19,579 nucleotides of DNA from JBNKHG01 sp050290225 (GTDB taxonomy: Bacteria; Pseudomonadota; Gammaproteobacteria; Pseudomonadales; Cellvibrionaceae). Where the stretch lies: contig JBNKHG010000029.1 of the NCBI GenBank assembly GCA_050290225.1, positions 1 to 19,579 of the forward strand. The letters run 5' to 3'. The position numbers and the translations under genes were made by a program. Numbering within the stretch: the stretch's first letter is position 1; each line of letters begins with the position of its first letter. The notes under the pieces were generated by a model. That model saw only the letters and a program-made list of their open reading frames with translations, searched no databases and was not told the origin of the DNA. Below, one piece after another: positions 1 to 6,740 of the stretch.

Positions 1-1
1 G

Positions 2-427
2 AGCGCCGATTTTACCTCAATTCAACAGCGCATCCGTAGATACGGGAAAAGCCAACGCAAATCGAAAACACCAAAAGCAGCCGAGTCACGAGTACCGCTC
101 ATGCCGTTAGTCGGGTTGGGAAAAGACGGGCATGAAAACGCCATCGGATTCACGTTGAATGACTACCTGGAACTGGTGGACTGGGCCGGTCGTGCGGTGC
201 GTGAGGACAAACGGGGTGCGATTCCATCGGATATTCCTCCGATACTGCATCGACTGGGACTGTCACCCGATCGTTACCTGGAACATCTCTCAGGTCATGG
301 TCAATTGGAAGATCCCGTGGTCCTTGGTCCAGCAGACCAGATCAAGCGAATGGCACGGAAGGTAGGTCGCTGTTTCTTTAAGGGGCAGAGCGAGGCCAGG
401 CGGCTGTACCGAGTCGCGCCGGTGTAG
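2..427 (+). CDS. REP-associated tyrosine transposase (RAYT), C-terminal part, cut by window start
   Basis: The frame is open from base 2 to the stop at 425-427; the beginning lies outside the window. The visible part starts with SADFTSIQQRIRRYGK, the segment that follows the catalytic tyrosine region in the RAYT at 2153 (there SEFTSIQQRIRHYAK), and ends RRLYRVAPV (there RRLYRVVPM). The tail shares FTL-DYLELVDWAGRA-REDKRGAIP with the other copy and is clearly a paralogue, diverged at many third positions. Whether it is intact cannot be judged because the HUH motif and tyrosine are off the window. RAYTs are single-domain Y1 transposases that act on REP-type repeats. An internal ATG at 101 would give only a 108-residue tail and is unlikely to be the true start. 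Confidence 0.75.
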   Translation, partial: SADFTSIQQRIRRYGKSQRKSKTPKAAESRVPLMPLVGLGKDGHENAIGFTLNDYLELVDWAGRAVREDKRGAIPSDIPPILHRLGLSPDRYLEHLSGHGQLEDPVVLGPADQIKRMARKVGRCFFKGQSEARRLYRVAPV

Positions 428-500
428 CTATCTATATGAAGTAATGTAGAGCCGATATGTAAATTAGTGGTAAAAAAGATGTATGTCCTTGAAATTTTGA

Positions 501-698
501 AATTATCGTGAGTTATTCGATGTCCATATTGACCAAACAGAGGTTCACGCCATTCGAGAGGCGCTAAGTCAAGAACTGGTATTGGGCCGGGACGATTTTA
601 AAGAGAAGATTGAAAAGACTATAGAACGTCAGATCCGACCTGGAATACCAGGTCGGCCTCGAGTTGAGGAGTCGTCAGAAGAATACTATCTGCCGTAG
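501..698 (+). pseudogene. Fragment of a second RAYT-type transposase (C-terminus only)
   Basis: The frame reads NYRELFDVHIDQTEVHAIRE, then LVLGRDDFKEKIEKTIERQI, then RPGIPGRPRVEE, and stops at 696-698. The pattern RxLF...hIREA...LVLG...FK..IE...RR..PGRPGRPR is the usual C-terminus of another RAYT subgroup, distinct from the tail at 2-427. An in-frame TGA at 498-500 and the absence of an HUH motif upstream show it is a remnant without its catalytic half. No plausible start codon or ribosome site precedes it. It was recognised from family pattern, not by alignment. Confidence 0.65.
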
Positions 699-723
699 TA
701 TATTAGAGAAAACTGTGATCTGA

Positions 724-749
724 CCCGGGTAACCGGCCCCGGGTAACCG
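724..749. repeat. Tandem direct repeat of CCCGGGTAACCG
   Basis: The 12-mer cccgggtaaccg occurs at 724-735 and again at 738-749, a 14-bp period, ending 23 bp before the ATG of the gene at 773. It follows a GATCTGACCC motif (717-726) just after the RAYT fragment. It could be a paired operator for the downstream gene, or part of the boundary of the lost RAYT-associated element. The sequence does not decide between these. Confidence 0.5.
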
Positions 750-772
750 TTTTAGCAGACAGCCTAATAGTT

Positions 773-1822
773 ATGACTGAAAATAAACTACATATACCGA
801 TTCTTAAACTTAACGAACAAGCGTTTATTAAATGTATAGGCTGTGGTGGTGCTGTCGAGTTATATGAAGATGTGCAAAAAGCCCTGGCTACAGGAGGTGG
901 TCTTGGACACAAATGTAGTACATGTAATAAACGCTACATAATTGTATATTGTGATAATTGTTGTACATATTTAGCGGTAGATGACAAGGAGTGGGACGGA
1001 GCACTTAAGAATCGTAAATTACAATGCACGAACTGCAATCTGCAACTGATGCTGAGTACCAAAACAGCAATGATTTCCATGTCCAGCATAATGATGCATC
1101 ATGCTGTTAACAAATCCGACACCAATGAAGCAGAAAATAAGTATCTAGGCATTCTTGAAAAATCAAAGACAGAAGAAAAACTCACAAGAATATTACAAAT
1201 GCATGGGACCATTAAAAGCCGACTAAAGTCAGCTAAATATGAGTTGGAAGAGCTAAAGTCGAAAGGAGTTACTGGACCAACAATTTTCAACAATCCTGAA
1301 TGCATTGATACCCATCAGCATGATCTATGTGACGCAGAGGATATTGCTTTTAAAGTATGTAATTCTTTGATTTCGTGTTTAGAAATCGCAACACAAGAAG
1401 TCGTTGCTGTTCTAAATATCGATTGGAGCGAAAAGAATATTAGTTTTGGTCGTCTAGGGAAAAACAGAAAGTTTAGTCAGAATTACCCAGACATACAAAG
1501 AGCCTTCGATGAATTCAGAGTAAACAAGACATACACATACCTCTCTTCACTGCGAAATTGCATTCATCACCGATCAAGCGTTCCTATTAGTATTAAGTCC
1601 ACTTTTACAATTCAGACACCAGGGCCAATAATTGAAAGATCAGAATTAGGGGAGCATATTCTCTACTTGCCAGACGACCCTGAAAAGTCGGTTTCTGAGT
1701 TGTCATTTGACATGAAATTAGAATTGGACGAGGTACTGCGTAGCACACTACTTAACATCGAAAAATTTTTAGATCAAATTTACTCGTTGCTATATAAATC
1801 ATTAACAATAGTAAAACAATAA
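773..1822 (+). CDS. Hypothetical protein with double zinc-ribbon-like N-terminus and HEPN-like R-x4-H motif
   Basis: A 349-residue protein of unrecognised family. The N-terminus has four CxxC pairs at residues 21/24, 48/51, 60/63 and 85/88, consistent with two zinc-binding ribbons. A charged, probably coiled helix follows (about 120-170, KSKTEEKLTRIL...KSAKYELEELKS). The C-terminal half is helical and contains RNCIHH at 261-266, which fits the HEPN signature R-x4-6-H with a polar residue after Arg; the last 50 residues also look helical. HEPN proteins are often RNases in toxin-antitoxin and abortive-infection systems, so a defence role is possible but inferred from one short motif. The gene is markedly AT-rich beside its neighbours and sits between transposase remnants, suggesting recent acquisition. 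The ATG at 773 has no good Shine-Dalgarno sequence, so the start is uncertain. No partner gene is adjacent. Confidence 0.75.
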   Translation: MTENKLHIPILKLNEQAFIKCIGCGGAVELYEDVQKALATGGGLGHKCSTCNKRYIIVYCDNCCTYLAVDDKEWDGALKNRKLQCTNCNLQLMLSTKTAMISMSSIMMHHAVNKSDTNEAENKYLGILEKSKTEEKLTRILQMHGTIKSRLKSAKYELEELKSKGVTGPTIFNNPECIDTHQHDLCDAEDIAFKVCNSLISCLEIATQEVVAVLNIDWSEKNISFGRLGKNRKFSQNYPDIQRAFDEFRVNKTYTYLSSLRNCIHHRSSVPISIKSTFTIQTPGPIIERSELGEHILYLPDDPEKSVSELSFDMKLELDEVLRSTLLNIEKFLDQIYSLLYKSLTIVKQ

Positions 1823-1827
1823 TTAAA

Positions 1828-1838
1828 GGGGACAGACT
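1828..1838 (+). repeat. Recurrent GGGGACAGACT motif, copy 1
   Basis: ggggacagact lies 5 bp after the stop codon of the gene at 773. It is followed at 1842-1847 by ctcccc, which can pair with the leading G run to form a small hairpin. Related copies occur at 6603 and 12032 (+) and 10170 (-). Motifs of this shape are common intergenic repeats in gammaproteobacteria and are often found near RAYT genes (general knowledge, not tested here). Confidence 0.45.
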
Positions 1839-1902
1839 GAAGCTCCCCCAGTTTAACGGAGACTTTTATTGAGCGACACTATTGGCAATGTAATACGATT
1901 TA

Positions 1903-2073
1903 ATGCAGTCAGATGAAGAGGAATTTTCAGTGAATAATGAAGCGTCCATAAAAGAAGTTGTAAAAAGATTCAATAAGGAAGTAATTGAGCAAGGAAAAAA
2001 AGAAGTTTTTGATGAGCTAATGGATTCAAGATTTGTCAATCACTCCGCACCGGTCGAATCTAACATAACATAG
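1903..2073 (+). pseudogene. Truncated SnoaL-like ester cyclase remnant
   Basis: A short open frame reads MQSDEEEFSVNNEASIKEVV, then KRFNKEVIEQGKKEVFDELM, then DSRFVNHSAPVESNIT, stop at 2071-2073. The core from IKEVVKRFNKEVIEQG to FVNHSAP matches the first 45 or so residues of SnoaL-like ester cyclases (usual length 120-150), including the conserved VNHSAP turn. About 100 residues are missing, so it is a 3'-truncated gene. Two starts are possible: ATG 1903, or GTG 1930, which has GAAGAGG suitably upstream; GTG 1930 is better placed for the family. It is AT-rich like the preceding gene. It may instead be expressed as a 47-residue peptide, but nothing supports a function. Confidence 0.6.
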
Positions 2074-2882
2074 GACACCCATCATTCAGTTGACAGCAAC
2101 ACGAAGATCCGTAGACTGGCATTGAGAAATAAAATACTTCAAGGAGGAAGTGATGACCCGTGCAAGACGAGAGCTGATCGCGCTCGAATCCACCCCCTAC
2201 TATCACTGCATCAGCCGCTGCGTGCGCCGGGCTTTTCTATGCGGTGAAGACTCCCTGACCGGCAACAACTACGAACACCGCAAGATTTGGGTGACCGACC
2301 GGCTGCGCGAGCTGGCCGGTCTATTTGCCATTGATATCTGCGCCTATGCGGTGATGTCCAACCACTATCACCTGGTGTTGCGGATTGACCGGCGCAAAGC
2401 GGAGTCGTGGGATGACCACATGGTCATCGATCGCTGGGCCGTTCTGTTCAAGCCGCCGCTGCTGGTGCTGAACTATCAAAAAGGGCTAAGCCAATCCGAT
2501 GCCGAGATTCGGGCGGCTCGAGAATTGGTCTGGAAATGGCGCGAAAGACTCACCGACATCTCCTGGTTCATGCGCTGTCTGAATGAGCACCTGGCGCGGC
2601 GGCCCAACGAGGAGGATTGCTGTCGGGGGCGTTTCTGGGAGGGTCGCTTCAAGAGCCAGGCGCTGCTGGATGAAGCGGCGGTTCTCACCTGCATGAGTTA
2701 TGTGGATCTAAATCCCGTCCGCGCGAGGTTGGCGGAAACACCGGAAACTTCCGAGTTCACCTCGATCCAGCAACGTATCCGTCACTATGCGAAGCGCGTG
2801 GGCAAAACCCAGTCGTCAAAGTCCGCCGGTGCTACCATCCCCCTGATGCCGTTGGCGCGGCAGAGAGAAGATGCCCATGTCA

Positions 2883-2886
2883 ATGC
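2883..2886. repeat. Target-site duplication of the IS21 element, left copy (ATGC)
   Basis: ATGC directly precedes the left IS end at 2887 and recurs directly after the right end at 5032-5035. Four base pairs is within the usual IS21-family range. Keeping only one copy restores the interrupted RAYT frame. Confidence 0.85.
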
Positions 2887-2934
2887 TGTCAGCAACAGTG
2901 CTAAAAGTCCATAAATTGTCAGCGTAGATTGTCC
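2887..2934. repeat. IS21 left terminal inverted repeat
   Basis: This end starts TGTCAGCAAC and has a second TGTCAG 30 bp in (2917), finishing GATTGTCC. It aligns with the reverse complement of 4984-5031: the first 10 bases match at 9, bases 31-48 at 16 of 18, and the middle is diverged. Paired TGTCA repeats 30 bp apart at each end are probably IstA binding sites (known for IS21). Confidence 0.85.
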
Positions 2935-2990
2935 ACCCGACCCGCATGGCCTTTCCTTGTAGGTGACCAAACCGAACAGGAAAAAGAGCC

Positions 2991-4175
2991 ATGCAAAGCC
3001 GAGAGGACTTTCTCATGATAAAACAACTTCGTGGACAAGGGGCGCACCTTGTGGATATTGCCCATCGGATTGGCTGTTCTGAACGTACGGTGCGTCGCTA
3101 TCTGGCGCTTCCCGCACCGCCCACGGGTAAGCCAAAGCAGCGACGCCCCAGCAAACTGGACCCCTACAAACCGTTTATCGACGAGCAACTGGGCTGTGAT
3201 GTCTGGAATGCAGAGGTCATTTTCCAGCAACTCCGGGAACGGGGTTATACGGGTTGCAGCACCTTGGTGCGGGAGTACATCCAGCCCAAGCGGGTGCTGC
3301 GTCCCAGCAAGCAAACGGTGCGTTACGAGACCGAACCCGGCAAGCAGCTTCAACACGACTGGGGCCAGATCCGGACCGAGGTGGCCGGCCAGCAGTGTAC
3401 CGTGAACTTCGCCGTTAATGTCCTGGGCTATTCCCGCCATTTCCATGTCTGGGCAGGCCCCAGTCAGGATGCCGAGCACACCTACGAGTCCCTGGTGCAG
3501 GCCTTCCGCTATTTTGGCGGCGTCCCGGCCAGTGTACTGGTGGACAACCAGAAGGCGGCGGTGGTGCGGCACGACCGGGACGGCAAAGTCACCTTCAATG
3601 CCGGCTTCCTGGCACTGGCCAATCATTACGGCTTAGCCGCCAAGGCCTGTCGACCACAACGCCCCAGAACCAAGGGCAAAACCGAACGCATGGTGGGGTA
3701 TGTAAAACACCACTTCTTCCAGCGTTACCGCAGCTTCGACAGCTATGCCCACCTGAATCAGCTCCTGGAACACTGGCTGGATACCTGTGCCAGCCAACGG
3801 ATCCTGCGACAGTTCCAGGCGTCGCCGGCGCAACGGTTCGTGCACGAACGGTCACACCTGATGCCGAAACCGGCGACCGACTTCGATACCCGGTACTACG
3901 ACATCCGCCATGTCGGCTGGGATGCCTACATCGATGTCCGCGGCAATCGTTACAGCGTGCCCGCCGAATGCTGTGGCCAACAGGTTAGCATCCGTATCGG
4001 TCTGGATGACGTGCTGACCGTCTACGACATACGCGGTCAGGAGGTCGCCCGTCATCACCTGAGGGGGCGTCAAGCAGGCTGGCAGACCCTGGGGGAACAC
4101 CATCAGCCGCTGTGGGCCGCGGTTATGCCGGTTCAGTACCGCAGCCTCAGCGAATATGAGGAGGTGCTGCAATGA
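2991..4175 (+). CDS. istA: IS21-family transposase IstA
   Basis: A 394-residue transposase, about the length of IS21 IstA. An N-terminal helix-turn-helix (about residues 18-38, VDIAHRIGCSERTVRRYLAL) binds the IS ends. The RNase H-fold integrase core carries the DDE triad as D123 (QHDWGQIR), D185 (SVLVDNQKAAV) and E232 (KGKTERMVGYVKHHF). A C-terminal DNA-binding beta region follows, including DVRGNRYSVPAE. It catalyses strand cleavage and joining and needs IstB for target choice. The ATG at 2991 has AGGAAAAAG just upstream. Its last codons overlap istB by 4 bp (ATGA), implying translational coupling. No frameshift or missing catalytic residue is seen. Confidence 0.95.
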   Translation: MQSREDFLMIKQLRGQGAHLVDIAHRIGCSERTVRRYLALPAPPTGKPKQRRPSKLDPYKPFIDEQLGCDVWNAEVIFQQLRERGYTGCSTLVREYIQPKRVLRPSKQTVRYETEPGKQLQHDWGQIRTEVAGQQCTVNFAVNVLGYSRHFHVWAGPSQDAEHTYESLVQAFRYFGGVPASVLVDNQKAAVVRHDRDGKVTFNAGFLALANHYGLAAKACRPQRPRTKGKTERMVGYVKHHFFQRYRSFDSYAHLNQLLEHWLDTCASQRILRQFQASPAQRFVHERSHLMPKPATDFDTRYYDIRHVGWDAYIDVRGNRYSVPAECCGQQVSIRIGLDDVLTVYDIRGQEVARHHLRGRQAGWQTLGEHHQPLWAAVMPVQYRSLSEYEEVLQ

Positions 4176-4975
4176 ACCTGGATCAATTGCTCGACCGTCT
4201 CAAAATGGATCACTTGCAGGCCGCTCTGGACACCCTCTGCGAGCATGCCAGCAAACAGGACCTCAACTACCGGGAGTTCCTGGAGCAGGCCCTCGCCCAG
4301 GAGTGGGGTGGCCGACACCAGAGGGGGCTGGATACCCGCCTGAAGCAGGCCCGGCTGCCCTGGATCAAGACCTTGGAGCAGTTCGACTTCAGCTTCCAGC
4401 CGAGCATCGACCGCAAGCTGGTACGGGAGCTCTCCGGTCTCGGGTTCGTGGAACGTAATGAAAACGTGATCCTGCTCGGGCCACCCGGCGTGGGTAAAAC
4501 CCACCTGGCCGTGGCCTTTGGCGTTAAGGCCGCCGAGGCGGGCCATCGCCTACTGTTCCTGACGCTGGACCGTCTGGTCAGTACCCTGGTCAAAGCCCGC
4601 CAGGAGAACCGGCTGGACCGGCAGCTTCAGCAACTCACCTACCCCAAGGTGTTGTTACTGGATGAGATTGGCTATCTGCCCATGACCCGGGAGGAAGCCA
4701 GCCTGTTCTTCCGGCTCATCAACCGGCGTTATGAGCGGGCCAGCACCATCCTCACCTCCAACAAGAGTTTTATGGACTGGGGTGAGGTGTTCGGGGACCA
4801 GGTCATTGCCACGGCCATCCTGGATCGACTGCTGCACCACTCGACCACACTGAACATCAAAGGCGAGAGCTACCGGCTGAAAGACAAGCGCAAGGCCGGC
4901 CTCATACCCGGTACCACATCATCACAGGAGGACTCTGCCAACGCTCACCGTGAAATATTGGACACTGAAAACTGA
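4172..4975 (+). CDS. istB: IS21-family helper ATPase IstB
   Basis: A 267-residue AAA+ ATPase related to DnaC and DnaA, the regulator that selects and remodels target DNA for IstA. An N-terminal helical domain (1-70) precedes the ATPase core. Walker A is GPPGVGKT at 103-110 and Walker B LLLDE at 161-165, followed by IGYLP; the sensor region ILTSNKSF and the arginine-rich RLINRRYER segment are also typical. The start overlaps the istA stop (ATGA), with GAGGAGG a few bases upstream inside istA. Full length for the family, with a slightly extended polar C-terminus after RLKDKRK. Confidence 0.95.
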   Translation: MNLDQLLDRLKMDHLQAALDTLCEHASKQDLNYREFLEQALAQEWGGRHQRGLDTRLKQARLPWIKTLEQFDFSFQPSIDRKLVRELSGLGFVERNENVILLGPPGVGKTHLAVAFGVKAAEAGHRLLFLTLDRLVSTLVKARQENRLDRQLQQLTYPKVLLLDEIGYLPMTREEASLFFRLINRRYERASTILTSNKSFMDWGEVFGDQVIATAILDRLLHHSTTLNIKGESYRLKDKRKAGLIPGTTSSQEDSANAHREILDTEN

Positions 4976-4983
4976 TGAAAACC

Positions 4984-5031
4984 GGACAATCTAAACTGAC
5001 AAAAAGCGGTCAAAGTTCGCTGTTGTTGACA
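4984..5031. repeat. IS21 right terminal inverted repeat
   Basis: Read from outside on the minus strand it starts TGTCAACAAC, has TGTCAGTTTA 30 bp in and ends GATTGTCC, mirroring the left end. On the plus strand its last six bases are TTGACA, directed outward. Confidence 0.85.
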
Positions 5032-5035
5032 ATGC
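5032..5035. repeat. Target-site duplication of the IS21 element, right copy (ATGC)
   Basis: This is the second copy of the 4-bp duplication, immediately after the IS right end (GTTGTTGACA, ending at 5031). The RAYT coding sequence resumes here. Confidence 0.85.
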
Positions 5036-5344
5036 CTTGGGATTCACGTTGGTGGATTACCTGGAGCTAGTTGACTGGGCCGGTCGGGCGATACGGGAAG
5101 ACAAGCGGGGTGCCATTCCGATGGATATCCCGTCGATCCTGCAGCGATTGGGATTGGCCCCGGATCGTTACCTGAGACATCTTGCGGGAGAGGGTCAATT
5201 GGAAGACCCGGTGGTGATTGGTGCGGCAGAGCGGATCAGGCAGATGGCGCAGGAGGCGGGTCGCTGTTTTATCAAGGGTATGGGTGAGGCTCGGAGATTG
5301 TACAGGGTTGTACCCATGTAGGTAGCTATTCATTTTAGGTGGAA

Positions 5345-5363
5345 TCTCCAGAGTAGTTGGAGA
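5345..5363. terminator. Weak stem-loop between converging genes
   Basis: TCTCCA and TGGAGA form a 6-bp stem with a 7-base loop, between the end of the RAYT and the end of the minus-strand gene at 5439. There is no T tract, so a terminator role is only suggested by position. Confidence 0.25.
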
Positions 5364-5438
5364 AGAAATATGGGTATCCAAGAGATGTCCCGCCGCCTGT
5401 TCAGTCGGCAACTCTTCCCAGCGACACTTTAATTTCAA

Positions 5439-5828
5439 TCAGGTCCCTTTTTTCCTGTAGCCATAAACCAGCCAACGCAAGGCCATCAGTATCGCAACCT
5501 GTGCTGTTATCACGGCTGGCCAAATACGGCCAAATGCCGGGTCAAAATATTTTTGCGGGCCAAACGTAATGAACGCAGTGATAACAAAAACCAGGACAAC
5601 CACCCTCGCTGAATGAGCATCCTGGCGTATTAACAAAACGGCCGCAACTCCTATCGATAGAGAGGCGCCCAAAAATGGCCCGAGTGCAAACAGATTAATC
5701 TCGAGTGGTGGATGAGGCGCCGTTTGGGTAAAGAGCGCCATCAATAAAATTGACGTCAATACAATGAGTACGGTAATCGCGGCAATTGCCTGGTGCTTCA
5801 TGCTTGAAGATTCACTCACCTTATTCAT
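5439..5828 (-). CDS. Small four-helix membrane protein, function unknown
   Basis: A 129-residue protein with four predicted membrane helices: about residues 11-34 (HQAIAAITVLIVLTSILLMA), 45-66 (LFALGPFLGASLSIGVAAVL), 73-92 (ARVVVLVFVITAFITFG) and 103-122 (IWPAVITAQVAILMALRWLV), ending in basic RKKGT. I do not recognise a named family. The ATG at 5828 has GAGGGAG upstream. It is divergent from the tetR gene, and the space between them contains two palindromic operators. It is therefore most likely the TetR target, repressed until a ligand binds. Small membrane proteins paired with TetR regulators are often efflux or stress proteins, but the sequence alone does not show that here. Confidence 0.75.
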   Translation of the reverse strand: MNKVSESSSMKHQAIAAITVLIVLTSILLMALFTQTAPHPPLEINLFALGPFLGASLSIGVAAVLLIRQDAHSARVVVLVFVITAFITFGPQKYFDPAFGRIWPAVITAQVAILMALRWLVYGYRKKGT

Positions 5829-5852
5829 GGCTCCCTCGCTGAATTGCCATTG

Positions 5853-5870
5853 CCGTACCGAATAGTACGG
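5853..5870. promoter_or_regulatory. Putative TetR operator O1
   Basis: CCGTACcgaataGTACGG is an inverted repeat with 6-bp arms and a 6-bp spacer, in the region between the divergent genes. It shares both arms and the spacing with the site at 5881. The site is 24 bp upstream of the membrane-protein start. Confidence 0.8.
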
Positions 5871-5880
5871 TTGCTAATAA

Positions 5881-5898
5881 CCGTACCAGATGGTACGG
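5881..5898. promoter_or_regulatory. Putative TetR operator O2
   Basis: CCGTACCAGATGGTACGG has the same 6-bp arms as O1; its arms extend to 7 bp (CCGTACC/GGTACGG) with a 4-bp spacer. The centres of the two sites are 28 bp apart, nearly three helical turns, so two dimers could bind on one face. It lies 29 bp upstream of the chosen tetR start at 5928. Confidence 0.8.
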
Positions 5899-5927
5899 TT
5901 GCAGTCAAACCCAAGCGGAGCAAAACA

Positions 5928-6533
5928 ATGAGAGAGGAAACACGCAACCAAAGGCGGGAAGAGATCATGGATACAGCCATTACCGTTCTGACGGAACGAG
6001 GCTACCATGGTGCCAGCATGGTGGAGGTCGCCCGTCGAGCCTCCGCGTCCAAAGAGACACTGTATAGCTGGTTTGGCAATAAGCGTGGACTGTTCGAAGC
6101 CGTAATCCATCGCAATGCAGCCTCTGTTCAATCGCTGTTGAAAATCCCATGCAATCAGGATTCAGCGCCTAAGCCAGTGCTCATAGATTTCGGTTGTGCC
6201 CTGCTCACCTTACTACTGGGTGAAGCGTCAATCGCACTAAACCGGGCCGCAATAGCAGAGACGACAGCCGATTCATCATTAGCAGAAGTGCTCACCGCTA
6301 CCGGACGTGAAGAGACTCTCCCCCTTTTCTTAGAGTTTCTTGGATGGCATCAGACGAAAGGCAATCTACGGATGCACGATATAAACATGGCCGCCGAGCA
6401 ATTCATTGGTTTACTGGTGGGAGATTTACAAATCCGCAGGCTGTTAGGCGTAATTTCGGAACCCGGTAAAAAGACGAACAAACAACGCGCAACAGAGGCG
6501 ACAACCGCATTCCTAAGGCTCTATGGCGTGTGA
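5928..6533 (+). CDS. TetR/AcrR-family transcriptional repressor
   Basis: A 201-residue regulator. The N-terminal helix-turn-helix is typical: RREEIMDTAITVLTERGYHG, then ASMVEVARRASASKETLYSW, then FGNKRGLFEAVI (about residues 8-60), with the recognition helix ending TLYSWFGNK. The C-terminal ligand-binding and dimerisation part (from about 70) resembles the AcrR-like C-terminal domains with ...LNRAAIAETTADSSLAEVL.... The frame is open back to 5844, but a start there would place the operators inside the gene; ATG 5928, with CGGAG 7 bp upstream and the standard length for the family, is preferred. It probably represses itself and the divergent membrane protein through the two palindromes. Confidence 0.92.
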   Translation: MREETRNQRREEIMDTAITVLTERGYHGASMVEVARRASASKETLYSWFGNKRGLFEAVIHRNAASVQSLLKIPCNQDSAPKPVLIDFGCALLTLLLGEASIALNRAAIAETTADSSLAEVLTATGREETLPLFLEFLGWHQTKGNLRMHDINMAAEQFIGLLVGDLQIRRLLGVISEPGKKTNKQRATEATTAFLRLYGV

Positions 6534-6602
6534 TACATATCCGTGAATTGAAATTGTAAATGTAACTCTTAATGAGTAACAGAATAGACAATAGAGATGT
6601 CT

Positions 6603-6613
6603 AGGGACAGACT
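6603..6613 (+). repeat. Recurrent AGGGACAGACT motif, copy 2
   Basis: This copy lies in the 207-bp gap between the converging tetR and lysR genes and reads tagggacagactaaaaaa from 6602. It matches the copy at 1828 at ten of eleven bases. No other gene or strong structure is visible in this gap. Confidence 0.45.
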
Positions 6614-6740
6614 AAAAAATCAAAGGAATAGAGCCCTTTAGTAAGCCACCGGCCCCGTAACAGGCCAATTAATAGCCGCACCCTCGGCAATCCATCAAAA
6701 CTGTCGGCATTCCAAAGGTCTGATACCTGAATACCAAGGG

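Larger units (their letters stand above)
2887..5031 (+). mobile_element. Complete IS21-family insertion sequence, 2145 bp
   Basis: Both ends, both genes and the target duplication are present. The ends begin TGTCA and form imperfect inverted repeats about 48 bp long. The element carries istA then istB in the overlapping order typical of the family, and both frames are intact, so it is probably still active. The 2.1-kb length is usual for IS21. The right end carries an outward TTGACA (5026-5031), a possible -35 box. The element lies inside a RAYT gene in the same orientation. Confidence 0.93.
2153..5321 (+). pseudogene. REP-associated tyrosine transposase (RAYT), interrupted by an IS21-family element
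   Basis: The coding parts are 2153-2886 and 5036-5321. Joined, they give one continuous 339-residue frame. The 5' part holds the Y1/HUH signature: YYHCISRCVRR near residue 16, the metal-binding HxH in SNHYHLVLR (H71, H73) and the catalytic tyrosine Y183 in MSYVDLNPVRAR. The 3' part supplies the tail GFTLVDYLELVDWAGRA to RRLYRVVPM, paralogous to the gene at 2-427. The join runs HVNA-LGFT with no lost or gained base once the IS and one ATGC duplicate are removed, so the IS is probably the only inactivating lesion. ATG 2153 is preferred over the adjoining GTG 2150 because AAGGAGG at 2141-2147 is 5 bp upstream of the ATG but only 2 bp from the GTG. As it stands, the 5' piece would make a 254-residue protein ending just inside the IS at 2914, still carrying the catalytic residues but no tail. 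Confidence 0.9.

Noticed and set aside
2919..3626. Minus-strand open frame of 235 codons inside istA
   Set aside because: Antisense shadow of the IstA gene, which has an intact DDE triad.
5844..5927. Longer TetR start at 5844
   Set aside because: It would code through both operators and add 28 residues not typical of the family; ATG 5928 has a ribosome site.
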